Shown in pieces: positions 8,128 through 18,729 of a DNA stretch of 64,000 nucleotides (within the stretch, counting starts at the first letter, position 1; every line of letters starts with the position of its first letter). The notes below the pieces were generated by a model, which was not told the DNA's origin, ran no database searches, and saw only the letters and a program-made list of their open reading frames with translations. Origin of the DNA: Roseateles amylovorans (GTDB lineage Bacteria > Pseudomonadota > Gammaproteobacteria > Burkholderiales > Burkholderiaceae_C); contig NZ_CP104562.2 in the NCBI RefSeq assembly GCF_025398155.2, positions 3,782,001 to 3,846,000 on the forward strand, written 5' to 3'. The position numbers and the translations under genes were made by a program.

Positions 8128-8958
8128 TCAGCTCTCAATGAGCGTGTTCAACACCTCCATGCAGCTCCGCGCAGTCTGGTCCCCCACATCCTGCTCCGCA
8201 TGCCACGCCGACACGGACACCGCCACCACGTCATGGCCACGCAGCACCTTGAAGAGCGCCTGCACATCTGCCGCGCTGGGGCCTTGCTGCACGTGGTACT
8301 TGAGTGCCGGCATTCGGGTGCGATCGTCGATGACGTCCGTATCCCAATGCACATAGATCCGCTCCCGCGGTTGCAGCTGCGCCAGCACCTGGTCCAGCGA
8401 GACACGAACGATTCGAGAGCCCAGCAAAGCCTCCCGCTCTCCAGGGTCAAGGTCTCGCGCATCAGCCAACACAATCTGTGATTCCGGATAGGCCTGCGCG
8501 CCGATGCAGGCCAGACAATCGCGCACCGCCTGGTTGCGCGGATCCGGCCCGGTGTCGATTCGGCCGACAAACATCGCGAGCGGCATGCCCCCGATGTATT
8601 GCGTCTGGCTCGTCGCCCAGGTGTGGAAATCGCCATGCGCATCCAGCCACAGCACCCGCTCAGGTGCCCGACCGGCCTGCCGCAGTCCGGCCAACATGCC
8701 CAGGCTGGAGACACAGTCCCCGGCGACGCTGACAGGCCGCATGCCACCGCGGGCCGCCGCTGCAACACGTGCGGCCAGCATGGCGTAGAGGCGGCCCAAG
8801 TGGTTCAACTTGACCACGGCATCGTCGATCCGTGTGGCGTTCAGCGAGTCATCGGCGATCACCTCCCATTCATGCGGGTCCACGTCGAGCACGCGGCGCA
8901 AGCCGTCGCGGCGCTGGCCCATCAGGTAAGGCAGCAGAAACCTGGCATTCATACCCAT
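8128..8958 (-). CDS. Ureohydrolase (arginase)-fold protein with altered first metal motif
   Basis: A 276-residue protein with the arginase/agmatinase signature DAHGDFHT (Asp106, His108, Asp110, His112) and DTDVIDD (Asp206, Asp208, Asp211), the ligands for the two Mn ions. The first family motif, normally GGDHS, is here AGDCVSS, so the usual histidine ligand is Cys82. It may hydrolyse a guanidino group at a changed metal site, or do different chemistry. It is the last gene of a minus-strand operon: its start overlaps the end of the sulfotransferase by ten bases. ATG at 8958 or 8952 may be used. The operon suggests a tailoring role on a guanidine-bearing compound rather than arginine catabolism. 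Confidence 0.78.
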   Translation of the reverse strand: MGMNARFLLPYLMGQRRDGLRRVLDVDPHEWEVIADDSLNATRIDDAVVKLNHLGRLYAMLAARVAAAARGGMRPVSVAGDCVSSLGMLAGLRQAGRAPERVLWLDAHGDFHTWATSQTQYIGGMPLAMFVGRIDTGPDPRNQAVRDCLACIGAQAYPESQIVLADARDLDPGEREALLGSRIVRVSLDQVLAQLQPRERIYVHWDTDVIDDRTRMPALKYHVQQGPSAADVQALFKVLRGHDVVAVSVSAWHAEQDVGDQTARSCMEVLNTLIES

Positions 8959-10193
8959 GTGTCCGGCTCCATGGTGTAGCCCAACCGGCTCATCATTTCT
9001 CGCACCTCGGCCCGCTGCGCCAATTGCAGAATCAAATCGCTACGCTTTTGCCAGCGTCGGGCACGCGGTGCCTCGGTCGCCATCTTCACAGGAAGCTCGC
9101 CTGGCAAGGTCATGGCGGGCAATCCCAGGTGGTCGGTGATCGATCCCAGCACCGCGGCGGGGTCGGCCATGAACTGCTCGAAAGACACGCGCAGGCTGCA
9201 GACACCACTTTGTAGAATGGCATCCTGCGCGGAGTACCACTGGTTCAGACAGACGTTCTCCAACCTGCCGCGCGTGTAATGTCTCCAATTGCGAGGCAGA
9301 TCGAACTTCCACCATTTGCCGCCGAATGGCACCACATCCGAATAGCCGCGAATGGCAAGCTGGCAGCCGATCTTGCTGAGATCGTGAGAGAAGAACCCCA
9401 GCGGGTAGAGCCAACCGTCCATCAGGCCGTTGACGGACTGCGCGAAGCCGCGCGTCAGGTGGATGTAGGTCACCTTCGCATTGGGAAAGAGCTGCTCGTA
9501 GGTGCCAATCCGATAGGCATCGGACGGGGACTTGAACAGCAGCACGGAATTACCGAGATCGGCCAGACCGAAGCGACGGCGTCTCAGCGTGGGCACCACG
9601 AACGGCGGCTCTTCGATCTTCACAGGCTCGTCGAAATAGAGGCCCGCAGCCGGCCTTGCGCTGCCGTCGTAGTAGCCGATGCGCCAGGGCTCGTCGTGGA
9701 ACACGGTGGCGAGGATCAACGCCTGAAGCTCGGCCTCGCTGCGGCAGTCATGACGGTCGATCTGGCTCAACGCGACCTCCAGCGATTGCTCCAGGCCTTG
9801 CGCGGCATCAGCCCTCAGGAAGTGCGTGGGAAACTGCAGCAGCAGCCGGTTCTTCCACTTCCTCAGCAGCGACTCATGGTCCAGCAGCTCTGTCGAGACG
9901 AATGAAAGTTCGTCCATGATGCTGCTAGTCAGCTCCGCCGTGTTGGCCACCCACTCGAGGCAATCGCTGTCCGAGTTCTGATTGAAGCCATTGCCGGACA
10001 GCGCCAGCAGCGGATCCAGCTCACCGTCCAGCGAGGCAATGCGCGGATGCTGAGAGAGCGCTTCCTTGAAGAGACTCGACCCGCAGCGGGAACTCGACAA
10101 GATGACCACCACGCGGCGTACCAGCAAATCGAGCTCGGAACTCGGAACGTCCCGGCGCGACTTGATGGCCAGAAGAAAGCTGTCCACGGCCAC
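8949..10193 (-). CDS. PAPS-dependent sulfotransferase-like protein
   Basis: A 414-residue soluble protein. Residues about 28-45 (VVVILSSSRCGSSLFKEAL) form the P-loop-like 5'-phosphosulfate site, and HLTRGFAQSVNG is the equivalent of the 3'-phosphate-binding Arg/Ser segment; the tail with F...MADPAAV and DHLGLP matches the usual sulfotransferase C-terminal helix. The middle (about residues 90-230) is longer than in simple bacterial enzymes and not recognised; it may set the acceptor. It would transfer sulfate from PAPS to a hydroxyl or amine. It starts seven bases after the methyltransferase stop and overlaps the arginase-fold gene. Confidence 0.75.
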   Translation of the reverse strand: MAVDSFLLAIKSRRDVPSSELDLLVRRVVVILSSSRCGSSLFKEALSQHPRIASLDGELDPLLALSGNGFNQNSDSDCLEWVANTAELTSSIMDELSFVSTELLDHESLLRKWKNRLLLQFPTHFLRADAAQGLEQSLEVALSQIDRHDCRSEAELQALILATVFHDEPWRIGYYDGSARPAAGLYFDEPVKIEEPPFVVPTLRRRRFGLADLGNSVLLFKSPSDAYRIGTYEQLFPNAKVTYIHLTRGFAQSVNGLMDGWLYPLGFFSHDLSKIGCQLAIRGYSDVVPFGGKWWKFDLPRNWRHYTRGRLENVCLNQWYSAQDAILQSGVCSLRVSFEQFMADPAAVLGSITDHLGLPAMTLPGELPVKMATEAPRARRWQKRSDLILQLAQRAEVREMMSRLGYTMEPDTWV

Positions 10194-10200
10194 CGGCGCG

Positions 10201-10869
10201 TCAGAGCCGGGTCATCTCAAAAACGAAGAACTCCTGACGACGTGAGTCATCGGTGGCCTCGCAGGCCAACTCCGTCACACTCAGCCCCGCGGCCTGAGCC
10301 AGACGCCTCATAGGCTCGATCTCGCCAAAGTTGGATTGCACGAAATAGATGCGGCCTCCCGGCTTCAGATGCCGCCCCACACCTTCGAAGAATCGGGTGT
10401 TGGTCTTGAATCCGGTGTCCCATTGGGACATGGCCACCACATCATGGGCCGGCTTGTTCCGGAATGGCAGGTTGGCCGTGATGACGTCGAACTGCTCATC
10501 CCCCAACGCGTCGAACAGGTCGGACTGCAACACCTGCATCGTGTCCGCAAAGCCATGCATGCGGGCGTTGTGGGTGGCGCTCTGCACCGCGGCTGGATTG
10601 ATGTCCAGAGCGACCACCCGACCCGCGCCCCGGTAGCACGCAAAGATGCCGATCACGCCTGAGCCGGTGCCCACGTCGAGCACCTGCTCGCCCGGCGCCA
10701 CACGGAAGTTCCTGACCAGCGGCAGGCTGTCGGCAAACGGCCAGAAGGTCTCGGGAAAGACCAGGAACTCCTTGTCCAGATAACGGACCGTCCGGCCTTC
10801 AGGCTGCACGGATTTGAACAGTTGCTGTCGCTGCATCTGCCACTCATCGGTAAAGCGACTCAAGTCCAT
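10201..10869 (-). CDS. Class I SAM-dependent methyltransferase, HemK/PrmC-like core
   Basis: A 222-residue protein. Motif I is VLDVGTGSGVIGIFA (about residues 63-77), motif II VALDIN, and motif IV reads ITANLPFRN, close to the NPPY-type motif of enzymes that methylate planar nitrogens such as amides, amines or guanidines. It lacks the N-terminal helical domain of PrmC, so it is probably not the release-factor enzyme. An excellent ribosome site (AAGGAGG) precedes ATG 10869. It is the first gene of the three-gene operon with the sulfotransferase and the arginase-fold protein. Confidence 0.8.
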   Translation of the reverse strand: MDLSRFTDEWQMQRQQLFKSVQPEGRTVRYLDKEFLVFPETFWPFADSLPLVRNFRVAPGEQVLDVGTGSGVIGIFACYRGAGRVVALDINPAAVQSATHNARMHGFADTMQVLQSDLFDALGDEQFDVITANLPFRNKPAHDVVAMSQWDTGFKTNTRFFEGVGRHLKPGGRIYFVQSNFGEIEPMRRLAQAAGLSVTELACEATDDSRRQEFFVFEMTRL

Positions 10870-11236
10870 CGGCTACCTCCTTGATGACCGCCGTGCACCC
10901 TGACCCTTTGCGCGTCATTCACGCGCCATTCACGCGCCCTTCGCGCCTTCGCGCGTCCTCCTCGCCGGAGGCGCTTTGGCATCGAGCATTGCCGGTTTGG
11001 ATGGAACTGGCAAGGTCTGGCGCGCCAATTTGTTCACAGACTCGCAGACGGTGGGCGTCGCCCTTCGACGCTGATCCAGGCTTCATCGCGATGGCATCCG
11101 CTGCCACGCGGCATCACGGTCCTTGCAAGACCCCTGCGGCACCCGTACCATCCATTGGAGCGGATCTAGTCAACACACATCAATCGTGAGAAGAGGGTCG
11201 AACGACCCCGATACGTTGGGTGCGGGAGGACCGAAA
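10870..11236. other. Divergent intergenic region
   Basis: 367 bases between the start of the tailoring operon (minus) and the start of the sensory operon (plus). It contains the ribosome sites for both and a short repeated attcacgcgcc (10916-10937, two near copies). No clear promoter hexamers, RNA gene or further ORF seen. Confidence 0.5.
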
Positions 11237-12265
11237 TTGAGTGCGCCACCCCTCACGGGCCGGAGCCTGAATCGCCGTCACGTGACAGGCGTTGCCGCGC
11301 TAGCCATGCTCGCTGCCTGGTTCGGCCTGAGCCGCCGCTCCGCCGCCCCACCCCCCGTCACCGAACAGCTCTCGATCGCGCTGCCACAGGCGCCGCACGC
11401 CGGACTCATCCACCTTGCGGATGCCAAAGGGCTGTTTCAGGCGTACGGTCTGTCGGTGACCGTGCTGCCGCAAATTCATGGCAAAGCCGCGCTGGCAGAA
11501 GTGCTGCGTGGCGGCGCCGATCTTGCAGCCTCGGCCGACGTTCCCCTGGTCATCGAGGTGCTCAAAGATGCGCCGCTGAGCATCGTGACGACGGTAGCCA
11601 CCGCCTCCAATGAGCTGGCGGTGCTCGCCCGCCGCGACCGCGCGATCAACTCGCCCGCAGACCTGCAGCAGCGACGGGTGGGCGTCACGCTGGGCACCAG
11701 CGGTGAATACTTCCTCTGGGCCTTCATGGTGCGCCATCGCCTGGCGCCGCAGTCGCTGGTGCTCGTCGACCTGCCGCCGGGTCGCCTGGTCGCTGCCTTG
11801 CGTGACGGCAGCGTGGATGCCATCGCGGCCTGGCAGCCTGTGCGGCACGAAGCGGAGCAGGCCTTGTCGAGCGTCATCGCCTCGTTCACCGCGCCGGATG
11901 CCTACGCCCAGAAATATGCCGTCGTGGGTCGCAGCGACTTCCTCACCAGCCGTGGCGAGGCCTTGCGCCGATTGATGCGGGCCCTGCTGGAGGCCGAGCA
12001 CTTTGCAGAGACCGAACCCCTGGAGGCGAAGCGCTTGCTGGCCAGCCGCCTGAAATTGAGTCCCGACGCCCTGGAGCCCGCCTGGCAGGCCTTGGATCTG
12101 GGGGTGGACCAGCAACAGGATCAACTGATCACGCTCGAAGACGTGGCGACCTGGGCCATGGCCCGCGGCTACGTGCCCGCCCAGCCCATGCCGAACTTCC
12201 TGGCTCACCTCAACCTCGACGCGCTCCAGGCGGTGCGACCGGGGCGGGTGACGGTGGTGAGATGA
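11237..12265 (+). CDS. NMT1/SsuA-type substrate-binding protein feeding a sensor operon
   Basis: A 342-residue periplasmic-type binding protein. After NRRHVTGVAALAMLAAWFGL (signal anchor with twin Arg) comes the ABC-type fold: LPQAPHAGLIHLADAKGLF, LRGGADLAASADVP, VGVTLGTSGEYFL and DGSVDAIAAWQP are typical of nitrate/sulfonate/taurine-like (NMT1) proteins. The start is taken as TTG 11237, six bases after GGGAGGA; longer readings to 11123 are poor protein. No ABC permease is nearby. The stop overlaps the ATG of the histidine kinase (ATGA), so it probably presents a ligand to that kinase instead of, or as well as, feeding a transporter. Confidence 0.78.
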   Translation: MSAPPLTGRSLNRRHVTGVAALAMLAAWFGLSRRSAAPPPVTEQLSIALPQAPHAGLIHLADAKGLFQAYGLSVTVLPQIHGKAALAEVLRGGADLAASADVPLVIEVLKDAPLSIVTTVATASNELAVLARRDRAINSPADLQQRRVGVTLGTSGEYFLWAFMVRHRLAPQSLVLVDLPPGRLVAALRDGSVDAIAAWQPVRHEAEQALSSVIASFTAPDAYAQKYAVVGRSDFLTSRGEALRRLMRALLEAEHFAETEPLEAKRLLASRLKLSPDALEPAWQALDLGVDQQQDQLITLEDVATWAMARGYVPAQPMPNFLAHLNLDALQAVRPGRVTVVR

Positions 12266-13734
12266 AGATCAGCCACAAGGCTCGCATCGCCGCGGTGCTC
12301 ATGTTCGGTGCCATGCTGCTGATCGCCGCCAGCATTGCCTGGGCCAATGCGCAGGTGAGCATGGCGGTCGAGCAGCGTCGCCACAGCGCCGAGATCGCCA
12401 GCGCGCTCAACGACATGCGCATGGTCTCCTTCGAATACCTGCTCAACCGTCGAGAGCGGGCCCGATTGCAGGAGAAGGCCGTCTGGCAGCGCCTGGAGGG
12501 CCTGCTGTCGCAGGCGATCGATGGCGACGACACCACCGCGAAGACACTGGCATCGCTGCGGGCCAACGTCGAGGCCAGCCACAACCTCTTCGTTGAAGTC
12601 GATGCGACCCAGGCCGCCGGCACCCCGAATAACGACATCCAGCGGCGCTTCGAAACGCAATTGTCCAATCGGCTGCTGATCATTCAGCAGCGCAGTCTCG
12701 TGGATGCGGCCCAGATGATCGAGGACGCGGGCGTCCGGATCGACGACACCCAACGGCGCGTGGTCATCGTCACGGCGTCGGGGCTGATCTTGATGGCGCT
12801 GATCACAGCGGCAGCGGTCTGGATTTTCCGGCGCGATGTGCTCAACCCGATCGCCCAACTGGAGCACGCCACCCGAGAGCTGGCCGCCGGCAACTGGTCC
12901 TTCGAGCTGAATGTCACCACGGCCGATGAACTCGGCGAGATGGCACGTCGCTTCGATGCGATGACCCGTGCGCTGCGGGAGTCATTCAGCCGGATCGAGC
13001 TCAGCAACCGCGAACTCGTCTCACTGAACAGCGAGCTTGAATCATTCAGCTACTCGGTGTCGCACGATCTCCGCAGCCCGCTGCGGAGCATGGACGGCTT
13101 CTCGCTGGCCTTGCTCGAGGACTACGGCGACAAGCTCGACGACGAAGCGCGTGACAGTCTGCAGCGCATCCGGGGGGCCAGCCAGCGCATGGGGCGATTG
13201 ATCGACGAATTGCTCGGCCTGGCTCGGGTGACCCGGGCCGAGTTGCGAATCCAGGACGTGGACATCAGCGCCATGGCGCGCGACATCGCGGCCGATCTGA
13301 CCCGCACACAGCCACAGCGTCAGGTGCGCTGGGAGATTGAGGATGGCATCCGGGTCCAGGCGGACCGGGAACTGATCCACATCGCCTTGCAGAACCTGCT
13401 CGACAACGCCTGGAAATTCACCGGAAAGACCGCCGACGCCGTCATCCGCGTGGGTCAGCGCGTCGAGGGCGGCGACCGAATCTGCTTCGTCTCCGACAAC
13501 GGTGCAGGCTTTGACATGGCCTATGCCGATCGATTGTTTGGTGCCTTCCAACGCCTCCACCACGAAAGCGATTTTCCGGGCACCGGGGTGGGCCTGGCGA
13601 TCGTGCAGCGGGTGCTGCGCCGTCATGGCTGGCCGCTCTGGGCCAAGGCGGCCCTCGGCACCGGGGCCAGTTTCTTCTTCCGTATCCAGGAGCACATTGA
13701 TGAACGACGAGAGCAAAGTCATCCTGCTGGTTGA
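12262..13734 (+). CDS. Membrane sensor histidine kinase (HAMP-HisKA-HATPase)
   Basis: A 490-residue kinase. N-terminal transmembrane helix (about residues 10-30), a helical periplasmic domain of about 150 residues, second helix (about 168-190), HAMP domain, then HisKA with SHDLRSPLR (phospho-His near 268) and a HATPase domain with N box NLLDNAWKF and G boxes SDNGAGFD and GTGVGLAIV. The dimerisation box resembles bacteriophytochrome-type kinases that partner with Rcp1-like receivers, which fits the next gene. Start ATG overlaps the stop of the binding-protein gene, and the end overlaps the receiver gene. Confidence 0.9.
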   Translation: MKISHKARIAAVLMFGAMLLIAASIAWANAQVSMAVEQRRHSAEIASALNDMRMVSFEYLLNRRERARLQEKAVWQRLEGLLSQAIDGDDTTAKTLASLRANVEASHNLFVEVDATQAAGTPNNDIQRRFETQLSNRLLIIQQRSLVDAAQMIEDAGVRIDDTQRRVVIVTASGLILMALITAAAVWIFRRDVLNPIAQLEHATRELAAGNWSFELNVTTADELGEMARRFDAMTRALRESFSRIELSNRELVSLNSELESFSYSVSHDLRSPLRSMDGFSLALLEDYGDKLDDEARDSLQRIRGASQRMGRLIDELLGLARVTRAELRIQDVDISAMARDIAADLTRTQPQRQVRWEIEDGIRVQADRELIHIALQNLLDNAWKFTGKTADAVIRVGQRVEGGDRICFVSDNGAGFDMAYADRLFGAFQRLHHESDFPGTGVGLAIVQRVLRRHGWPLWAKAALGTGASFFFRIQEHIDERREQSHPAG

Positions 13735-14151
13735 AGACAACCCGGACGACGTCGCGCTGACGATGCGGGCCTTCAAGCGCAGCCATCTGATGAACCCGGT
13801 GGTCGTGGCCCGCGATGGCGTGGAGGCGCTGGATTACCTCTTCGCCCGGGGCGCGCACGCTGGTCGAGCCGGGTCGGCCCTGCCCACGTTGGCCATCCTC
13901 GATCTGAAGCTGCCCCGGCTCGACGGGCTGGGCGTCCTCAAGGCACTTCGTGCGGACCCTCGCACTGCCCTGCTGCCGACGGTCATCCTGACCTCGTCGA
14001 AGGAAGAACAGGACGTCGTGTCGGGCTACAAGCTCGGTGCCAACAGCTATGTGCGCAAGCCCGTGGACTTCGCCGAGTTTGTCGAGGCAGTCAAGGTGCT
14101 CGGCATCTATTGGCTGGCGCTCAATCAAATGCCACCGTGGCCCACCTCGCC

Positions 14152-14155
<4 letters not shown>
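13700..14155 (+). CDS. Single-domain response regulator, Rcp1/CheY type
   Basis: A 151-residue receiver with the acidic pair in LLVEDNPDD, phospho-acceptor Asp68 in LDLKLPRLDG, Thr/Ser in ILTSSKEE and Lys in VRKPVDF. The NPDDVALTMRAF helix and inserted loop after the second strand are typical of Rcp1-like receivers paired with SHDLRSPLR kinases. No output domain, so it acts by protein contact or phosphotransfer. It begins inside the kinase gene and its stop overlaps the next start (ATGA). Confidence 0.9.
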
Positions 14156-15735
<1,580 letters not shown>

Positions 15736-15852
15736 CCCTCGGCCGCTGAAACCCGTGGCCCATCCGCGGAGCGGCGAGCCCTGCCGTCCGGGTGTCCCGC
15801 CCTCGCGGCCCGACGGTTTCGCGGCACGAGACCACGACTTGGAGACCGTGTC

Positions 15853-16812
15853 TTGCGCAGCTTTGACCTCTTCAATGGCGATGCCGATGGCCTCTGCGCG
15901 CTTCATCAATTGCGCATGGCCGAACCGCGAAGCGCCTGCCTCATCACCGGCGTGAAACGCGATATCGACCTGCTCCGCCATCTACCGGACGAGCCCGCAT
16001 TGGACGTCACTGCGCTGGATCTCTGCTTCGATCGCAATGTCGACCATGTGCGGCGAGTCCTGGAGACGGGGGGCGAGGTGCAGTATGTCGACCATCATGC
16101 GGCCACCCTTCGCTTCGACCATCCTCGCCTCAAGGCGTGCATCGACCCGTCGCCCGATGTCTGCACCGCCTTGCTGGTGGACCGGCGCCTCGACGGCCGC
16201 TATCGCGATTGGGCCATCACGGCGGCCTTCGGCGACAACCTGATCCCTGTGGCTCAGCGACTCGCGCAAGCGCAGGGGCACGGCGATGAGGCGACGCATC
16301 GCCTGCGTCACCTGGGTCTGCTGCTCAACTACAACGCCTACGGCGAGACGGTGCAGGACCTGCACATCCCGCCCCTGGCGTTGTATGAGGCGCTGCAGGG
16401 CTTTGAAAGTCCCTTCGATTTCATCGACGGCGCGGCGCACTACGTGGCGCTGGACCAGGGATACCGTGAAGACCAGCAGCAGGCGAGCGCGCTACGGCCG
16501 CATCGCTCGACGCCCGATGGCGCGCTTTATCTGCTCCCGGCGGCTGCCTGGGCACGCCGGCTTTGCGGCACGCTGGCCAATGCGCTGGCGGCGCAATGTC
16601 CCACTGCCTGCGTCGCCATGCTGACCGGTCGACCGGAAGGCGGCTACCTGGTGAGCGTACGTACCCATGGCGGCATTGGCGCCGACGTGCTGTGCCGGCG
16701 CTATGCCGGCGGCAACGGTCGCGCGGGTGCTGCCGGCATCGACAGGCTTCCCGAGGCTGAGCTGGACCGTTTCATCGCGGATTATTTTCAGCACATCGAG
16801 CGGGGCACCTGA
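15853..16812 (+). CDS. DHH-family phosphoesterase-like protein
   Basis: A 319-residue protein with an N-terminal motif FNGDADGLCALHQL and the DHH signature YVDHH (about residue 79), both of which bind the metal pair in DHH phosphohydrolases (RecJ, oligoribonuclease NrnA, c-di-AMP phosphodiesterases). The C-terminal GGIGADVLCRRYAGGNGRAGAAG resembles the DHHA1 substrate-binding loop. The start is TTG at 15853; no in-frame ATG precedes the first motif. Likely acts on short nucleotides or phosphodiesters; substrate not established. Confidence 0.75.
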   Translation: MRSFDLFNGDADGLCALHQLRMAEPRSACLITGVKRDIDLLRHLPDEPALDVTALDLCFDRNVDHVRRVLETGGEVQYVDHHAATLRFDHPRLKACIDPSPDVCTALLVDRRLDGRYRDWAITAAFGDNLIPVAQRLAQAQGHGDEATHRLRHLGLLLNYNAYGETVQDLHIPPLALYEALQGFESPFDFIDGAAHYVALDQGYREDQQQASALRPHRSTPDGALYLLPAAAWARRLCGTLANALAAQCPTACVAMLTGRPEGGYLVSVRTHGGIGADVLCRRYAGGNGRAGAAGIDRLPEAELDRFIADYFQHIERGT

Positions 16813-17121
16813 TGGCCATGACCGCGCCAGGCCAGGCGTCGTCCTGACGCAGCCACCGCCGTTGACAGCGCCGCTTCGGCGCTGCGGCAATCACGCTTTG
16901 AGGCGTCAGCGATCATCCCTGAGGGGGCGCGAGCCATAGCGGCTCATCACCGACCACACCCCACGCCATCAGATCCGCCGCATCCTCCCCCGACCCCGCC
17001 GCATCCGCCATCGACCTCACCGATCGCCGCCCTCCCCGGCGCCCTACGATCTGCCTCGAGGCCCCGTCCCATCGGGGTTCTTGCGCCGCCGCGCTTCATC
17101 GGTCCCACCAGGAAGAAGGTC
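16813..17121. other. Intergenic region with one hairpin
   Basis: 309 bases between the DHH gene and the next membrane protein. A perfect eight-base-pair hairpin cagcgccg/cggcgctg with a three-base loop lies at 16866-16884, terminator-like but without a T-run. The remainder is Pro-codon-like C-rich sequence with no supported ORF. Confidence 0.5.
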
Positions 17122-17988
17122 ATGGACATGAGCCCGCCCTCCGCCAGCCCTGCACGGCAAGTCGATGCCTCCAGCCCGCTGCACCCGGGCTCCGACGCCT
17201 TCAGATCCTGGGCCGGGGTGTTGGTGCTGTTGATGGTGCTCGCCATGCCGGTCGCCTGCTATCGCGCCATGGCGGCGGGACACCACGCCCTGGCCTGGAT
17301 CGGCGCCATGGCGCTGCTCGTGGCCGTGGCTGCGCTGGTCGGCCGCGGTACGCTGGGTCTGTGGCGCGGCGTGCTGATCGATGAGCGCAACCTGATGAGC
17401 CTCTCACGGTTCCAGTTGCTGCTGTGGAGCGTGCTCATCTTGTCCGGCTTCCTGGCGGCCACGCTCTACAACGTCTTCATCGGCAGCGACGACCCGTTGG
17501 CGGTGGCCATCCCCACGGAGCTCTGGATGCTGATGGGCGTGAGCACCACCTCGATGGTCGGCAGTCCGTTGCTGCTGGGACAGAAAGCGCAGAAAGACAC
17601 CGTCGCCGCGCATGTCGAACAGGTGAAGCAGCAGGTGGTCGCCGACGGTGGGGACCGGCGCGATGTGGTGGCCCAGGGCCAGTTGATGACCAACGCCCGC
17701 CCCCAGCAGGCGCAATGGACCGACATGTTCACCGGCGAAGAAGCCGGCAACTGGTTTCATGTCGACATGGCGCAGTTGCAGATGTTCTTTTTCACCTTGG
17801 CCATCGCCATGGCCTATGCCAGCGTCCTGTGCCAGCTGCTGGTCACGCCGCCGGCCGGTGGCCTGCACCAACTGCCGCCGATCGATGCCAGCGCCGTGGC
17901 GCTGCTGAGCATCAGCCATGCGGGCTTTCTGGCCAACAAGGCGGTGCCGCGACTAGGCGCTGCGTCGACGGATCAGATCGCCGCATGA
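17122..17988 (+). CDS. Conserved-looking membrane protein of unknown family
   Basis: A 288-residue protein with about six hydrophobic segments. Two halves are alike: the first holds LMSLSRFQLLLWSVLILSGF, the second DMAQLQMFFFTLAIAMAYA, each an amphipathic lead followed by a membrane helix, with a charged 80-residue cytoplasmic-type loop between (QKAQKDTVAAHVEQVKQQ). This points to an internal duplication. I do not recognise the family. ATG at 17122 has AAGGAAG-like sequence nearby (aagaaggtc). It stands alone, followed by a convergent hemerythrin gene. Confidence 0.65.
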   Translation: MDMSPPSASPARQVDASSPLHPGSDAFRSWAGVLVLLMVLAMPVACYRAMAAGHHALAWIGAMALLVAVAALVGRGTLGLWRGVLIDERNLMSLSRFQLLLWSVLILSGFLAATLYNVFIGSDDPLAVAIPTELWMLMGVSTTSMVGSPLLLGQKAQKDTVAAHVEQVKQQVVADGGDRRDVVAQGQLMTNARPQQAQWTDMFTGEEAGNWFHVDMAQLQMFFFTLAIAMAYASVLCQLLVTPPAGGLHQLPPIDASAVALLSISHAGFLANKAVPRLGAASTDQIAA

Positions 17989-18040
17989 GCCTGCCCGCCG
18001 TCCGCTGTCACCGCCAGCGACACAGCACCGATGCGGCGAA

Positions 18041-18628
18041 TCAGCCCAGGCGCCGCTGGGCCATCTCCCGGCCCATCGCCGCCTCATCAGCGGCGTCCAG
18101 GCCATGGCTCGCTGCGGGAAAGGCCACCTGCTCTTCCAGCGCCAAGTGCGCGCGGTATCGCGACACATACCGATGCGCCAGATCGGTCGGCCACACCGGG
18201 GTCCCGCCGTCGCGGATCGCGATCAGCGTGTTCCGCAGCAGCTGCCAATCCTGCTGCATCGCGTCGTGGTCGTCATGCAGCCGATCAGCCAGTGCCTGCA
18301 GGTCTGGCAGGCCGCTTTCACGCAGGCGCGGCAGCACGTGGCGCGCTTCATCCTCGTGATGCGAGGGGCCGGCGATGTCGAAGTAGCGAAGGATGTCGGT
18401 GGCGGCACTGCGGGCCTGATCGGTCACGCCTTGCGCGGCGAGGTGCGACTGCAGGCGGACGATCAGGTCCAAGGTGCGACGCACGCGGTCGTGGCAGGCC
18501 GCCAGCATCGCCATCGGCGCCTCAAAGCCCACGCCGGGGCCGGAATACAGCTCATCGAGTCTCACCGTCTGGCCTTGACACCGCCCGGCAGCAGCGCACC
18601 GCGCACCGCACTCACCGAGTCGGACCAT
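18041..18628 (-). CDS. Hemerythrin HHE-domain protein
   Basis: A 195-residue cytoplasmic four-helix protein with the di-iron ligands in sequence: His in ACHDRVRR, HHEDE in the second helix, His in DDHDAMQ, and HLALEE in the last helix. Members bind oxygen or nitric oxide or store iron. ATG 18628 is chosen; a TTG at 18658 lies inside a terminator hairpin and is unlikely, and GTG near 18566 is a shorter alternative. The first 30 residues, with two Cys, are not part of the domain. Confidence 0.8.
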   Translation of the reverse strand: MVRLGECGARCAAAGRCQGQTVRLDELYSGPGVGFEAPMAMLAACHDRVRRTLDLIVRLQSHLAAQGVTDQARSAATDILRYFDIAGPSHHEDEARHVLPRLRESGLPDLQALADRLHDDHDAMQQDWQLLRNTLIAIRDGGTPVWPTDLAHRYVSRYRAHLALEEQVAFPAASHGLDAADEAAMGREMAQRRLG

Positions 18629-18638
18629 TGTAGAAATG

Positions 18639-18671
18639 AAGGCCGGGGCCTCTTGCAAAGACCCCGGCCTT
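18639..18671 (-). terminator. Hairpin terminator after the PHP-domain gene
   Basis: Ten-base-pair perfect stem aaggccgggg / ccccggcctt with a 13-base loop, located between the stop of the minus-strand PHP gene (18730) and the hemerythrin start. No long T-run, so Rho-independence is uncertain. Confidence 0.65.
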
Positions 18672-18729
18672 CTCGGCGCTTGCGTTCACCGGGCTGACGC
18701 GCTGTCGGTCAGCACCGCGACACGACGCG

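Noticed and set aside
10201..10869. PrmC release-factor methyltransferase
   Set aside because: It has the methyltransferase core but not the N-terminal helical domain and is not beside prfA.
18628..18658. Start of the hemerythrin gene at TTG 18658
   Set aside because: It lies within the hairpin after the PHP gene, with no ribosome site; ATG 18628 is preferred.
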